Below the pieces are notes generated by a model. It was not told the origin of the DNA, searched no databases, and was given only the letters and a program-made list of their open reading frames with translations. A program made the position numbers and the translations under genes. A stretch of DNA of 64,000 nucleotides, taken from positions 3,720,001-3,784,000 of the forward strand of contig OY101115.1 in NCBI GenBank assembly GCA_956465555.1, in the 5' to 3' direction. Below, piece by piece: positions 20,466 through 33,729 of this stretch (its first letter is position 1; every line of letters starts with the position of its first letter). The DNA is from Nitzschia sp. pyKryTriq1. Lineage: Eukaryota > Bacillariophyta > Bacillariophyceae > Bacillariales > Bacillariaceae.

Positions 20466-22517
20466 TCAACCCACCAGCTGTTCCAAACAGACCGTGTCTC
20501 GAAGGACTGGACCGGGTTTGTCGCCGGACGATGCATGGAGCCAGGTCAAGACACCATCGTAACTCTGGGCCCGAAATCGTACCGGTTCGGGACGGGGAGC
20601 GCTTTCCATATCAGCCTGCGTCACACCTCTGGTGTTACTACTAGTCTTGGGCTGCCCCAAGGTTTGATCCTGATAGTGAGCCGTGAGTGATTCTAACCTG
20701 GCAAAGGAGGCATCATCCTTGCGTTGCAATGGCTTGGCGCCTTCTTGTACCAAACCACTTCGAAGCAGCATAGTTCGAATGAGAAAGTAGTACTTGGCGT
20801 ATTCGCTAGCAGGAACTCGGACATCAAAATTCAGAGACTTGAGGAGGGCTAGTTCCAGCTGGTTGATCCTGGGCAGAGTGAATGAAGACAAGCCAGCCGT
20901 GGCCGCCGAGACGTTTGAAAAGTCAATATTCCACATGCTCAGGTCATCCCAGACTTTGCTCGCAAGTACCATGCATGCAAAGAGGACCGATCGCCAATTA
21001 TCGGGACTGGGTGCAAGTACTCCATTGGTAGCCTTGACGAGGCGCTCTACATATATCAAGCTCATAATGATTGTGTCATGCTCCATCTGGGATCGCCCGT
21101 AGAACTCTTCGTAAAAGGCGAGGACATCGGCCAGCGATGGAACAGAAGGCTCGAGGCTTCCTCTGGTGTTAGTCATGTCATAGAACACCTTGACATCCAA
21201 GGTGTCTGTCGAGTCCGCCGTAGCCTCCTTGACTACAGAAACGGGGGAGCGACTAGATTGTTGTTCTGCCGCTTGGACAATATGAGCTCGATAGACGCCA
21301 CAGACACATTTGATGGTAGCCTTGATGTCTGGATTGTAGATGGTGTTTTGGAGGTAAATGGTACCTCCAGTATTGCGTCGGACGTGGGCCTGGCCCGGTG
21401 CCGGTACAGCCGGGGTTCCTTCCCCAGTCGTCAGCTCAGCGATCATATCAGTCTCGTCTTGGATTGGTTCATCTAAGAAGAGCTCTCCTGCTAGAAGGTC
21501 GGAATCGCTTCCTCCGAAACCTGGATTACCGATCGTGTTTCTATCACGATGAAAAGGGTGCATGTATTTGTCAGTATGAGCAGGGTCCGGTGACAGTTCC
21601 ATCGGATCTGAATCGAACTCTTCGTCATCATGGATTGCTCGCTTGGACGGACCGACTGGAAGAGGAGGTCTTCCCAGCTTGCTACTGCTACCGCTACTGG
21701 CAGAGTGGGTTTCCACTTTGGGTCCATGTTCTGGTTGTCGCTGGTGATGCACGGGCCGAATCATCAAGTGTGTATTCTTATCGTCCCGCAATTCAGCCAA
21801 TAGAACCTCATCCATACCCGAAATGGTGCGAATACGAGGTGCTCCAGGCTTAACAGGACCAGTCACAAGCTGCGCATGATGTGGAGGTGGCGACGCAGGC
21901 TCTCGGGGAGGACCGACATTCACGACGACAGATTTTTTTCTGCGATGAGTGGAAGAGGACTTGACCCCAGGAATGAGTTCCCCGCGTTTCAAGCTCTCGA
22001 GGATGTTGCGTTCCATCTCTTTAAAAAATATGGCGTCTCTCTTGCGGCGCTCCTCCTTTCGTTTCTTTTCCATTGCCTTGATTTCAGGAGGCTTGTGCCA
22101 CTGAGTGTGTCGCGAGATGGAATCATAGTAATATGTTTGGCCCGTAGCCGGATCGACAGCCGTTTTCCAAACAGGTTGATGCTTGTGCAATGACGGCTCT
22201 CCGGAAGTGTCTTCCTGGCTTGGTTTCGAAGAGTAGCGGGAAGCAAAAGAAAGTGATCCCGCCGACGCGTTCCAAGCCGGGCGCGTTGTTCTCGACCTTC
22301 TTCGTTTCTGGCCCGGTTGCAGATGGGCGTCTCGGTCGTCGGCACACTGTTCCTCGGATACGGCGTTCCAGAAACTCAACTCGCCCAACAAGTTTTCCAG
22401 TAGCTCCCCATGGTCAACCGCGTTTTCCTTTTTTGATTGCGCCGCTAGCATGTGGAGATTTCGGAAAAAGTGATATTCGTCCTCTTCTCGGTCCGAACCG
22501 ATCAAGAGTTCCAACAT
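20466..22517 (-). CDS. WW-domain / cyclin Y-like protein (copy B), intronless
   Basis: Single exon, 683 residues with an ATG start. A 115-residue N-terminal extension (ELLIGSDREEDEYHFFRNLH...) absent from copy A precedes the WW domain (about 116-145, VWKTAVDPATGQTYYYD...QWHKPPE). The segment FFKEMERNILESLKRGE matches copy A's FFAAMEANILNSLSQGE. The region before the cyclin box carries KATIKCVCGVYRAHI, uninterrupted where copy A has an intron. The cyclin Y-like box has FYEEFYGRSQMEHDTIIMSL and ASKVWDDLSMWNIDF. Both copies share the rare WW-plus-cyclin architecture, so this is a local duplication followed by inversion, retroposition or intron change. It probably activates a PFTAIRE-like CDK. 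Confidence 0.9.
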   Translation of the reverse strand: MLELLIGSDREEDEYHFFRNLHMLAAQSKKENAVDHGELLENLLGELSFWNAVSEEQCADDRDAHLQPGQKRRRSRTTRPAWNASAGSLSFASRYSSKPSQEDTSGEPSLHKHQPVWKTAVDPATGQTYYYDSISRHTQWHKPPEIKAMEKKRKEERRKRDAIFFKEMERNILESLKRGELIPGVKSSSTHRRKKSVVVNVGPPREPASPPPHHAQLVTGPVKPGAPRIRTISGMDEVLLAELRDDKNTHLMIRPVHHQRQPEHGPKVETHSASSGSSSKLGRPPLPVGPSKRAIHDDEEFDSDPMELSPDPAHTDKYMHPFHRDRNTIGNPGFGGSDSDLLAGELFLDEPIQDETDMIAELTTGEGTPAVPAPGQAHVRRNTGGTIYLQNTIYNPDIKATIKCVCGVYRAHIVQAAEQQSSRSPVSVVKEATADSTDTLDVKVFYDMTNTRGSLEPSVPSLADVLAFYEEFYGRSQMEHDTIIMSLIYVERLVKATNGVLAPSPDNWRSVLFACMVLASKVWDDLSMWNIDFSNVSAATAGLSSFTLPRINQLELALLKSLNFDVRVPASEYAKYYFLIRTMLLRSGLVQEGAKPLQRKDDASFARLESLTAHYQDQTLGQPKTSSNTRGVTQADMESAPRPEPVRFRAQSYDGVLTWLHASSGDKPGPVLRDTVCLEQLVG

Positions 22518-23336
22518 TTTTTACTCTACAATTTTCTGACTGTGCGTGTGCTGTGTGTATGGTCGTGGTGGCAGTAGATTGGGGCTTGGCGACTTCGAGC
22601 TTCCTCGTTGTCAATGTGTTGTGTTTTGTGTTTTGGGGTGAATGTGCCCAAGCAAGGATAGAAGACGATGAACACGATCTCCAACAGAAAATTGGCAACA
22701 GATAACAGATTCAGATCGATGGTGTTGTTCCGGTACGAGTACAGTAGTGGTACCGAACGTACCATAACGGTATGTATGGCGCACGAAATGCAACTGCAAG
22801 AGCGCGCAGCTTACCTTATGGTTCTCAATTCTCTATGTATTTCTACGTGTATCGTACAGATAGGTCGTGTAAATTCTTCATTGCGAGTCTTGAACGTCGC
22901 CAACGCACTCGATGGGTGGATGTGTGTGTGTCTCTGTTCGGGCCACTCCGATGAATGGCTTACGTGATTGATAATAACGCGTTAAAAACAGGCAAAGGAA
23001 AGTGGATTGTACAGGTACTGTACTGGAACAATTTTTTTTGCCTAAAATATTGTGATATTTGTAAAACTTGCTCCATACACGACCCAGGGATTTGGGACCG
23101 CGCCGGCCGACCTTTCCCTCCGCCAAAATCTCTTCACAAAATTTTTCGTTTTCGGGCTTTGGGGATAAGATACCATCGATCCTTCGCAAGAACAACTAGT
23201 ACTAGGTAAATACGGTACGTACGGGCAACGAATACTACAGGGAGAATTCTTTCTTTCTTTCTTTCTTTCTTTCTTTCAGCACTCAACTTGTCTTACTCCT
23301 TACGATGATCGAGAACCGACAAATAGAGTAAGAACC
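22518..23336. other. divergent spacer with TTTC microsatellite
   Basis: Upstream of WW-cyclin B (minus) and the small secreted protein (plus). Holds a GTAC-word patch at 22731-22766 and a (TTCT)8 microsatellite at 23247-23277, about 60 bp before the next ATG. No gene supported. Confidence 0.55.
23247..23277. repeat. (TTCT)n microsatellite
   Basis: About eight uninterrupted TTCT units in the presumed 5' UTR or core promoter of the gene starting at 23337; length variation here could affect expression. Confidence 0.95.
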
Positions 23337-23723
23337 ATGAACTCTTTTCGTCGGGTGCTCCTCCTTCTTCTCCAACTCATCACGGCCTCCTCATGGGCCC
23401 AGCTCCAGCTTTCCGTCGATCTTCCAGCCCCTTCCAGTGACATACGGGAGCAACTCCACGACGGACAAGTGCGAGATCAACTTTTGAGCCAAGCTTGGAA
23501 GGCGGCGGAAGCGTTGCAAAATCCAGAGCCAGGCGATGAATTGGCGGAACTATCGGCTCGAATCAAAGAGCTCAAACAACAACTACAACAATCGGAGGAT
23601 TCTTCGGAAGAAACCAAAACGCTTGTGAAAGAACTAGAGCAACAGCGGATTCTTTTATTGCGGCAGGGAATGCTGAAACGACAATTTCAAATGCCGCCGG
23701 AGGAAATCAATACGAAAATGTAG
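23337..23723 (+). CDS. small secreted coiled-coil protein of unknown function
   Basis: Single exon, 128 residues. The N-terminus (MNSFRRVLLLLLQLITASSWA) is a clear signal peptide, with a likely cut after Ala21. The mature part is charged and predicted helical, with heptad-like spacing in ELSARIKELKQQLQQSED and TKTLVKELEQQRILLLRQG, so a short coiled coil is likely. No Phe follows the cut, so it is more likely secretory or ER than plastid. No family recognised. It converges on the S1-NKAP gene with 120 bp between stops. Confidence 0.7.
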   Translation: MNSFRRVLLLLLQLITASSWAQLQLSVDLPAPSSDIREQLHDGQVRDQLLSQAWKAAEALQNPEPGDELAELSARIKELKQQLQQSEDSSEETKTLVKELEQQRILLLRQGMLKRQFQMPPEEINTKM

Positions 23724-23843
23724 ACTAACGTTGGACTCAGTACTCATAACGGTCGGATTGTTTGCCAAGGCTTGTACCATTATTTGTCATTATATCATTG
23801 AAGCAGTGACACTACTTTCAGACTTCGACTCCACTAGTGGTAT

Positions 23844-26431
<2,588 letters not shown>

Positions 26432-26893
26432 ATGGCTCCCGGAGAAAAAGGAGGACAACGAAAAAGGTTCACCAAGAAAAAGGGCGGACCAGCCCCGGAT
26501 GCCACGGGCGGGCGCAAGGGTAAAAAGGAGGACAAGACGGTGACCAAAAAGGGCAAGGGCAAGAACGCCGCCAAGAGTGCTCCGCCAGGCAAGGGAAAGA
26601 AACAGCAGCCACCGCAACAACAACAGAAGAATGCGAAGAAACCACAAAAGGGCCAAAAGGGAGGCAAGCCGGTGCGAGAAAAGAAGACTCCTTTGACGGA
26701 GGAGGAATTGGAGAAGCAAATGGACGATTACTGGCTGAAATCCAAGGATAAGGCTGTCGCTGCCAAGAAGCTAGATGAAGACATGGACGGTTATTGGGCC
26801 AAGAAGGGGGAAGAAGAGGGCAAGGAGGGGGAAGGCGAAGAGGGCAAGGCGGATGACGACAAAAAAAAGGAAGCAGCCGCCGAGTCGTCGTGA
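26432..26893 (+). CDS. CHTOP/FoP C-terminal-like small Lys-rich protein, probable mRNA export adaptor
   Basis: Single exon, 153 residues, strongly basic first half (Lys/Gly/Gln-rich, no RRM). The C-terminal half carries two repeats of the FoP-duplication type, LEKQMDDYWLK and LDEDMDGYWAKK, spaced by about 22 residues, then an acidic Glu/Lys tail. In CHTOP and in ALY/Yra1-type adaptors such L-D-x-x-[LM]-D-x-[YF] motifs contact the helicase UAP56. I infer an mRNA export or RNA-binding adaptor. It lacks the RRM of ALY, so it is closer to CHTOP. The divergent partner is another mRNA-processing protein. Confidence 0.75.
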   Translation: MAPGEKGGQRKRFTKKKGGPAPDATGGRKGKKEDKTVTKKGKGKNAAKSAPPGKGKKQQPPQQQQKNAKKPQKGQKGGKPVREKKTPLTEEELEKQMDDYWLKSKDKAVAAKKLDEDMDGYWAKKGEEEGKEGEGEEGKADDDKKKEAAAESS

Positions 26894-28012
26894 TCATCCA
26901 TCATTGGTTTCCCTTCGAAAACTTGCATACGAACACACACTTTAAATTAAAAATGTTCGTCATAAGATCACTACCAGTCCGTTCGTTCGTTCGTTCGTTC
27001 GTTTTTGTGACTAGCCTTTCCTTCCTTGGGTACGAATGAAGGGTTCTACGTACTGCCTGGGGTAGGAGTACCGGTAGAGAAGTAAGATGAGCACAGCAGC
27101 TACTCGTGCGAAACTGTGACAGAATAAAATAGCCAAAACTAGAAGTACGACCCCCTGATCATGATTTCAGTCAGAAAATTGAAATCCACATTATATGATC
27201 GCTACCGAGAGAAGAGGATTTCAACATTTCGGGTGCTGCTGTACCGTAGTACCAGCAGCAGTACTGTCTGTCCAATGTTATACTAGTCTGCTTCGAGATG
27301 AGTACTGTACCAGGTACCGGTAGGGTCTATCACTTCGTACTCTGACAAGTAGATGCGCCAAGTGCTTCTTTGAGTTCAGAAGTACAAGGTAGAACCATTT
27401 ACTCTCTCTCTGGTAGATACTACCGGTGGAGCTAGAGCTAGAGAGAGAGAGAGAGAGAGAGAGACCTACATAAAAAAGAATCCAAAACTTCTACTCGTAC
27501 CTTATACCGGTACTATTGAGAAATATCTCTCTCTAGTAGTAGAGACGAGAGAGAGTACCGGTCGTCGTCGTCGTCGTAGTCTTCTTCTAACAGTACCGGT
27601 ACTCGTACTCGTACCGCGCAGTTAGTAGGTAGCGCGCCGTGCGTCCGATCTCGGACTGACTAATCCGACCATCCCGGGGGATTCAAAATTTACCATGTGC
27701 GTTAATTACCGTTACTTTTTCACGTACACCCTTCAGTGCCTTCTACCACACCGAACACCCCACAAGCCGGAGTAGCAATTGAGCTTCGCCGACGCTCCTC
27801 GGCGGCGACCGCACCCTTCCGACTGGCCTGCTGTTGCGTGTTGCGTGTTGCCCTTTGATAATCATGTGCATTTTGTGTGAAGAAGATCGCAACTGATGTG
27901 TTGATAGAGGTCATTGCCTCGACTGCTTCACTTTATTTGCGACTGCGACTAGATCAAGCAATAGCCTATTGTTGTTGTTGTTTGCTAGGACTGGTTTTCT
28001 GAAACGAAAACA
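26894..28012. other. 1.1-kb spacer with microsatellites and GTAC words
   Basis: Contains (TTCG)n at 26981-27003, (GA)12 at 27441-27464, GTC/GTA triplet runs near 27558-27580 and scattered GTACCGGTA words (27064, 27303-27325, 27505, 27593-27615). No gene recognised upstream of the flippase start. Confidence 0.55.
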
Positions 28013-31000
28013 ATGGGTGTCGGTGGCAGCAAGCACGTGCAGGATGACGGCGACCGGGTCTTGGTGACCGGAAGGCCCGATTTCAACCGATGCGACAACA
28101 TGATTACTACGTCCAAGTACACCGTCTGGAATTTTTTCCCAATTGTACGTGAGCATTACATTTTGTGCAAAGGATGGCGTGTGATCTACGCAACGCTACT
28201 GTCTGCAGTTGATGTATTGCGACTCTCGCTCTCGCTATCTTAAAGCACGGTTACAAGTTATCTGTGCAGGGATGAAGCCACAGCATGATATCACTGACTG
28301 ACTTTTATTGTTCCCGTCGCTCCTTTCTTCGATGTTTCACCACTCACATTTTCTCGCTGCTTATCGCAGGCGGTTGGAGAACAGTTTCGTCGTTTCGCCA
28401 ACATGTACTTTTTAATTGTTGGTTGCATCATGGCTACAGGTTATTATTCAGAGAATTTGTTTCAATCAGCCATTTCCCCGTGGACCACGCTCGGGCCTTT
28501 GGCGTTTGTAGTCAGTGTGAGTTTGTTGGTAGAAGGAGCGGCCGATAGGAAACGGCATAGAAGTGACGATTTGACGAACAATGCTCCATGTATCATCTTG
28601 AGGCGATCAGACGAAATCGATCAGGAAGAGGGCGCGACTCGGGACAAGCAAGTCCTCAAAGGCAAAGATGTTATTGTTAGCCTTGCCAAGTCCTATGTAC
28701 AGACGTCAAAAAATGGACCACAGACTCCAGTTGCATCTGATAGTGGAAACGCGCAAAAGGTCAACATTGGCTTCCAAAGCATTCGTCGTATGGACATTCG
28801 GCAGGGCCATTTGATCCTCGTCAAGAATAGGGAGATGGTCCCCGCTGATATGGTTCTTCTCGCGAGTAGCGGAGACAGAGGAAGTGCCTACATTGAAACC
28901 AGTTCGATCGATGGAGAGACGAATTTGAAGCTTCGTACAAGCCCTAACCTTCCGTCCAAAATGCTGAAACATCTTAGAAATGGGACTCCGATGGACCAAA
29001 TTGAAGAGGAAGACGAGGATGCTCCGGGGGACGTAGAAACACTTGAACAGGCCACCAAGCGGATCACCCGATTTTCTTGTCTCGCGCATCCTGAAGGTAT
29101 CTCTGCATTGAAAAATCCCACTTACACTAACGCGGGTGATGCAAAGGAGTCTGATCCGAACACCAGAAGGAGTTTTTTCGCCGAACACGCTTTGCATCAT
29201 CATGCCCGATCACCCTCGAGCACTCAGCCACTCGATGGCCAACTACACTACGTGGCAGCTTTGACTTCAGAACCACCGAACCCCCATGTAAACACCTTTT
29301 CTGGTAAGCTCACTCTCCCTCCCGCGGCAGAAGGTGGTGAATCTCTAGATATCGCTTTGGGAGCCGACAACCTTCTGCTTCGTGGTGCCGTACTGCGCAA
29401 CACCGAATGGGCCATCGGACTATCTTGCTTTACCGGTACCGATACGAAACTCGTTCAGAATTCTTTTGAGACACCATCCAAGTTTAGCCAGCTGGATCAG
29501 CTGATGAACAAGACAGTTGTTTTGATCATCATCATCATGGTGATCTGCATCAGCTATCTGGCATCAATGGCCGTCGTCTCCAATGAGCAAGAGTTCAATA
29601 ATCTCTGGTACATCGGCGTCAGTAAGAACACTACTGCTCCATGGCCTTACCTACCAGATGACCTCCCTCCCCCACAATGGGAAACTACTACATCAAATTG
29701 GCTCCAGATGTTTTTCCTATACGTCACGCTCCTGAGTAACTTTGTTCCTTTGAGTATGTATGTGACTGTGGAAGCGATCAACTTCTTTTTCTTGTACTTG
29801 ATTTATGTCGACAAGGATATGTACGACGCTAAAACAGATACAAGAGCAGCGGCAAGGAGTACTAATGTGACTGATCTTGGTCAAGTCCAGTACATCTTTT
29901 CCGACAAGACCGGGACTTTGACGCAGAATGTGATGCGCTTTAAGCGTTGCTCTGTCGATGGACTGGTATTCGGTGCACCTATTCAAAGAACTCGTCCCGG
30001 GGCGGAAGACGACGACCCGCAATCGTCGTTTCATCCGACTCGTCAGCTGCTTGTCGGACGTGTCAATGCTAATGGTGGAGTTGTGACATCTGCCGATGGA
30101 GAGCTGACCTTTAACTCTGAAATGTTCCTGAGAGTCTTGAGCTTGTGCCATACTGTGGTTGTGGAGAAAGATCTTGACTTGAACGATGGCATTGATGCTG
30201 CTGCCTCAGTTAGCTCTCGCGGATCTTCAATGTCAAAACGAAGGAAGTCTAGCAAAAAGTTTACCAACCGCAATCGCACATTGAGCGAAATGAGCGATCG
30301 CTCGTTTACGGGCCTTGAACCCTTGTCGGAAGATGGCGTCATTATCGGTGGAATGCCAGATGGAAATCGAAGTAGGGCTACCAGTGCTGGCTCTCTTCAT
30401 GTCCCGACGAGTATGGAAAAGGCGAGCGACGGCGCCCCGATCGGATACGCATACCAAGCAGAAAGTCCCGACGAAGGGGCCCTTGTTTCAGCTGCCAGTA
30501 ATTTGTTTGGTTTTCAAGTTGTGGGTCGCGATTCTTCTGGTATCAAGATCCGCTGCGCTCATCCGACTATTCTCACTGATGAAGATGCGGTTAATGGCAT
30601 CAAGTCAGGTTCTATAAGCCCCAGGAAGCTAGCAACGAAGTCAGCGGCCGGAACCACCCCAACGAAAAATGCAAACACTGAAGAGTTGGAGGATTACCTA
30701 GTGGATCCTAGCATGCAACGGATGGAGACTTGGAGTATTCTCGCTGTGAATAAGTTTGACTCGGAGAGGAAGCGAATGTCGATTCTCCTCAGATCTCCTC
30801 CAGAGCTTGGTAGCATACCGGTGCTATTGTGCAAAGGAGCTGATTCAGCCATGCTTGATCCCTCGGTGTGCACCGGTGCCGAAAACCTTGTAGCGGCCGA
30901 TTTGAATGAATCGCAACGACTTGGACCTCTTGCTGAGGATTTTGACGGCGAAGATGAAGAGGAATGGGAAATGAGTCAGATGCTTGGTATTCAATCTCAC

Positions 31001-33659
31001 CTCGGCGAATTTGCTTCGGAGGGTCTCCGTACTTTGGTCCTTGGAGTTCGATTTCTCACTGAGGCACAGTGCGAGATATGGCTCGATCAGTACAAATCTG
31101 CGGCGACTTCGATCAAGAATAGGGATTCGATGCTGAAAGCAGCCGCCTACGCAATCGAAAAGCAGATTCACATTGTTGGTGCCACGGCCATCGAAGACAA
31201 GCTCCAAGTAGGTGTACCTCGCACCATTGCGACACTGGGAAAGGCTGGTATCAAACTATGGGTGCTTACGGGAGACAAAAGAGAAACTGCTATCGAAATC
31301 GGTTATTCCACTCATGTACTTACATCCAGGATGCATCTGACTGAGGTTGCGGATGCAGGTCCTGAGTTCGTACGTGCGCAGTGTGCTATGGAGTTTATTC
31401 GTCTAGTAAAACAGGGCAAATTACCTACTTACCAGAGGGCTGCGGTTGACCAGTCAGATGACGGGTGGTCTTGGGCGAATGCTTCCTTTGCCATCGGCAA
31501 GTTTTGGCGTTCAGTATCCCGAGCCTTCAGATCTGCGATTGTCAACTTTAGGGTCATGGTGACAAAGTTGCTCGGGAAGGACTCAAAGTTTCTTGTAGCG
31601 CAACTTGAAGCAATTAAGACAGAAGGGGAGGCAGAGAAAGATCTCTTGAAGGACATCGCTCGGCGCCGCAATGTGAGGGATCGTGCTGAGAAGATTGTTC
31701 AGGACTATCTCAAATCGCCAGAAGGACAAAAATTCAGACGCACAACGGAAGCGAACCCGAACCCATTGTCTCCTAGATCAGATGGGTCCGGAGAGGTTTC
31801 TTTATCGACTGACGAAGTTCCTGGAGTTTTTGGACGGGCACAATCTGCCAGGCTACTGCTTGAAAAACGAAAGAGCGAAGGAAAGTTGGCGACGACAGAA
31901 TTGCGCAATGTATCACTTGCACAGCTGACTGCCCAAGAGGCGACCGACGATCTGGAACAACCCATCATTGACGAAGACACACTTTCCTTGAAAAGTTTCG
32001 TTCCTGTTGCTGGTAACGCGCAGAGCGATTTTGACCGAAGGAGGCGCACGATTTTGGAGCGTCTTTTTGCCGTGGACCGTTCTGTGCGCAAGGGCAAGCT
32101 GATAAAGCATTTGAAGAAAGAAAAACGCGCAGAAGCCCTTTCGTCCCCCAAGGGTGAGCATGCAGCACCGGCGTCTTCTACGCATCTTAGTAGCGAGAGC
32201 CCCCGTGCCTTGGTTATCGAAGGAGCTGCTCTCAAACATCTACTTGGAGATACTGAACTTGAAGAGTTGATTTTTGCAGTCGCCAGCAAATGTGACGCTG
32301 TGATCGCATGTCGAGTTAGTCCCAGGCAGAAGGCTCTATTGGTCAAATTGGTACGCCATCACGTCGTACCGGAACCTGTTACGCTTGCCATTGGTGATGG
32401 GGCAAATGATGTGGGGATGATCCAAGAGGCACATGTTGGAGTCGGTATTTCTGGAAAGGAAGGGAAGCAAGCAGTGAATGCTTCTGATTTTGCAATCGCT
32501 CAATTTCGATTTCTCGAGACGCTGGTGCTTATTCATGGACGATGGAACTTTTTCCGTTTGAGTACTGTCGTCATGTTTTCGTTTTACAAGAACGCGTTGA
32601 TGGCTGGGTGCCTGGTAGTTTACAACGGCGAGACCTTGTACAGTGGGACGCCTCTTTTCGACGAATGGATCATTGCTGTTCTAAACTTCGTTGCTGGAGT
32701 CCCGATCACCATTCTAGGGCTCTTTGATCGTTGCCTCGACAAGGATTACATTCGGCGGAACCCCGAAGTTTACCAACCTACTCGAGACAATGAACTCATC
32801 ACATTTCGCAGCTTCATTCGGTGGGTAATCCTCACTGTGGGGCACATTTTCTGCTTGTACTTCGGGAGTGTCCCGCAACTGACCGGGCCTGGTGGAACAA
32901 CCTCGGCATTCCTTGGTTTGGAAACCGAAGGCAAGGACACTGTTGGTGACGGGGAGGGTGGTGATCTGCAGAGTGTCGGAACGGTCACTTTTTCATGTAT
33001 GGTTATCCTGCTTGCATACAAGGTGAGTGAGATCCCCAACGGCCGGTGTGCCTTCATATTCCTAGCCCTGGCTCATTATATTTTGCTCATCCTATTCTTT
33101 GCCAACAGGTCCTCTACGAATCCACATCGCTTATCAACGGTCACTTCCCAGCATTCACGTGCCGCAAAGACGTCAAAGAGGGTTTCTTCAGCCGGTTGCC
33201 GTACACTTGGTATGGAGTGACTTATGGATCGATCATTTTTTACTTCGTTTTCCTTATGATTTACCAGGTGAGTTCCACTGTATCTCATCCGTTATTTGAA
33301 TTGATGTTTTCTACTAGGCTCATCCTTTGCTTTTGTCCCTGTCTGGAAAGAACATCGCTGAACGTGGAGGTCCCGGCGAGTACTTCAACTTGGCCGGTGT
33401 CGTGACGCATATTTTCACAACAAGAACTGTTAATTGGCTTGCTATCTTGTTCTTGCCCCTCGCTGCCATTGCTTTTGATGTTTCTGGAAAATTGCTCGGG
33501 AACATGTTCTATCCCACTCAAACGCAGATTCACCGCGAGATTGAAGCAAAAGGATTCGCAGCGAAGAAGAAGGCTTTGGCGGAAGCTGCCCACCATGGTC
33601 GAGACCGAGCATCTCATCAGCCCAGGCAAACCGATACAGAGGCTTCGTTAGCACGTTAA
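28013..33659 (+). CDS. P4-type ATPase (phospholipid flippase)
   Basis: Four exons: 28013-28144, 28370-33022, 33109-33267, 33318-33659; introns of 225, 86 and 50 bp; 1761 residues, longer than the usual 1100-1350. The N-terminus reads through VGEQFRRFANMYFLIVG, the P4 TM1 entry. SSIDGETNLK is the actuator-loop motif, VPLSMYVTVE is TM4, Asp556 in DKTGTLTQN is the phosphorylated residue, and GDGANDVGM lies near 1386. Large charged inserts in the cytoplasmic loops explain the extra length. P4-ATPases, usually with a CDC50 subunit, move phospholipids to the cytosolic leaflet in Golgi, endosome or plasma membrane. The last intron is only 50 bp; retaining it would shift the frame. Confidence 0.97.
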
Positions 33660-33729
33660 GGCCAATTACTAAAATGTATGTTAGAAAAAAGAACCTTGTT
33701 AAAGTACTGTAGTCTACGTCGATCGGTTA
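33660..33729. other. 70-bp convergent spacer
   Basis: Only 70 bp separate the stop codons of the flippase and the DUF3598-like gene, so their 3' UTRs probably overlap. Confidence 0.6.
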
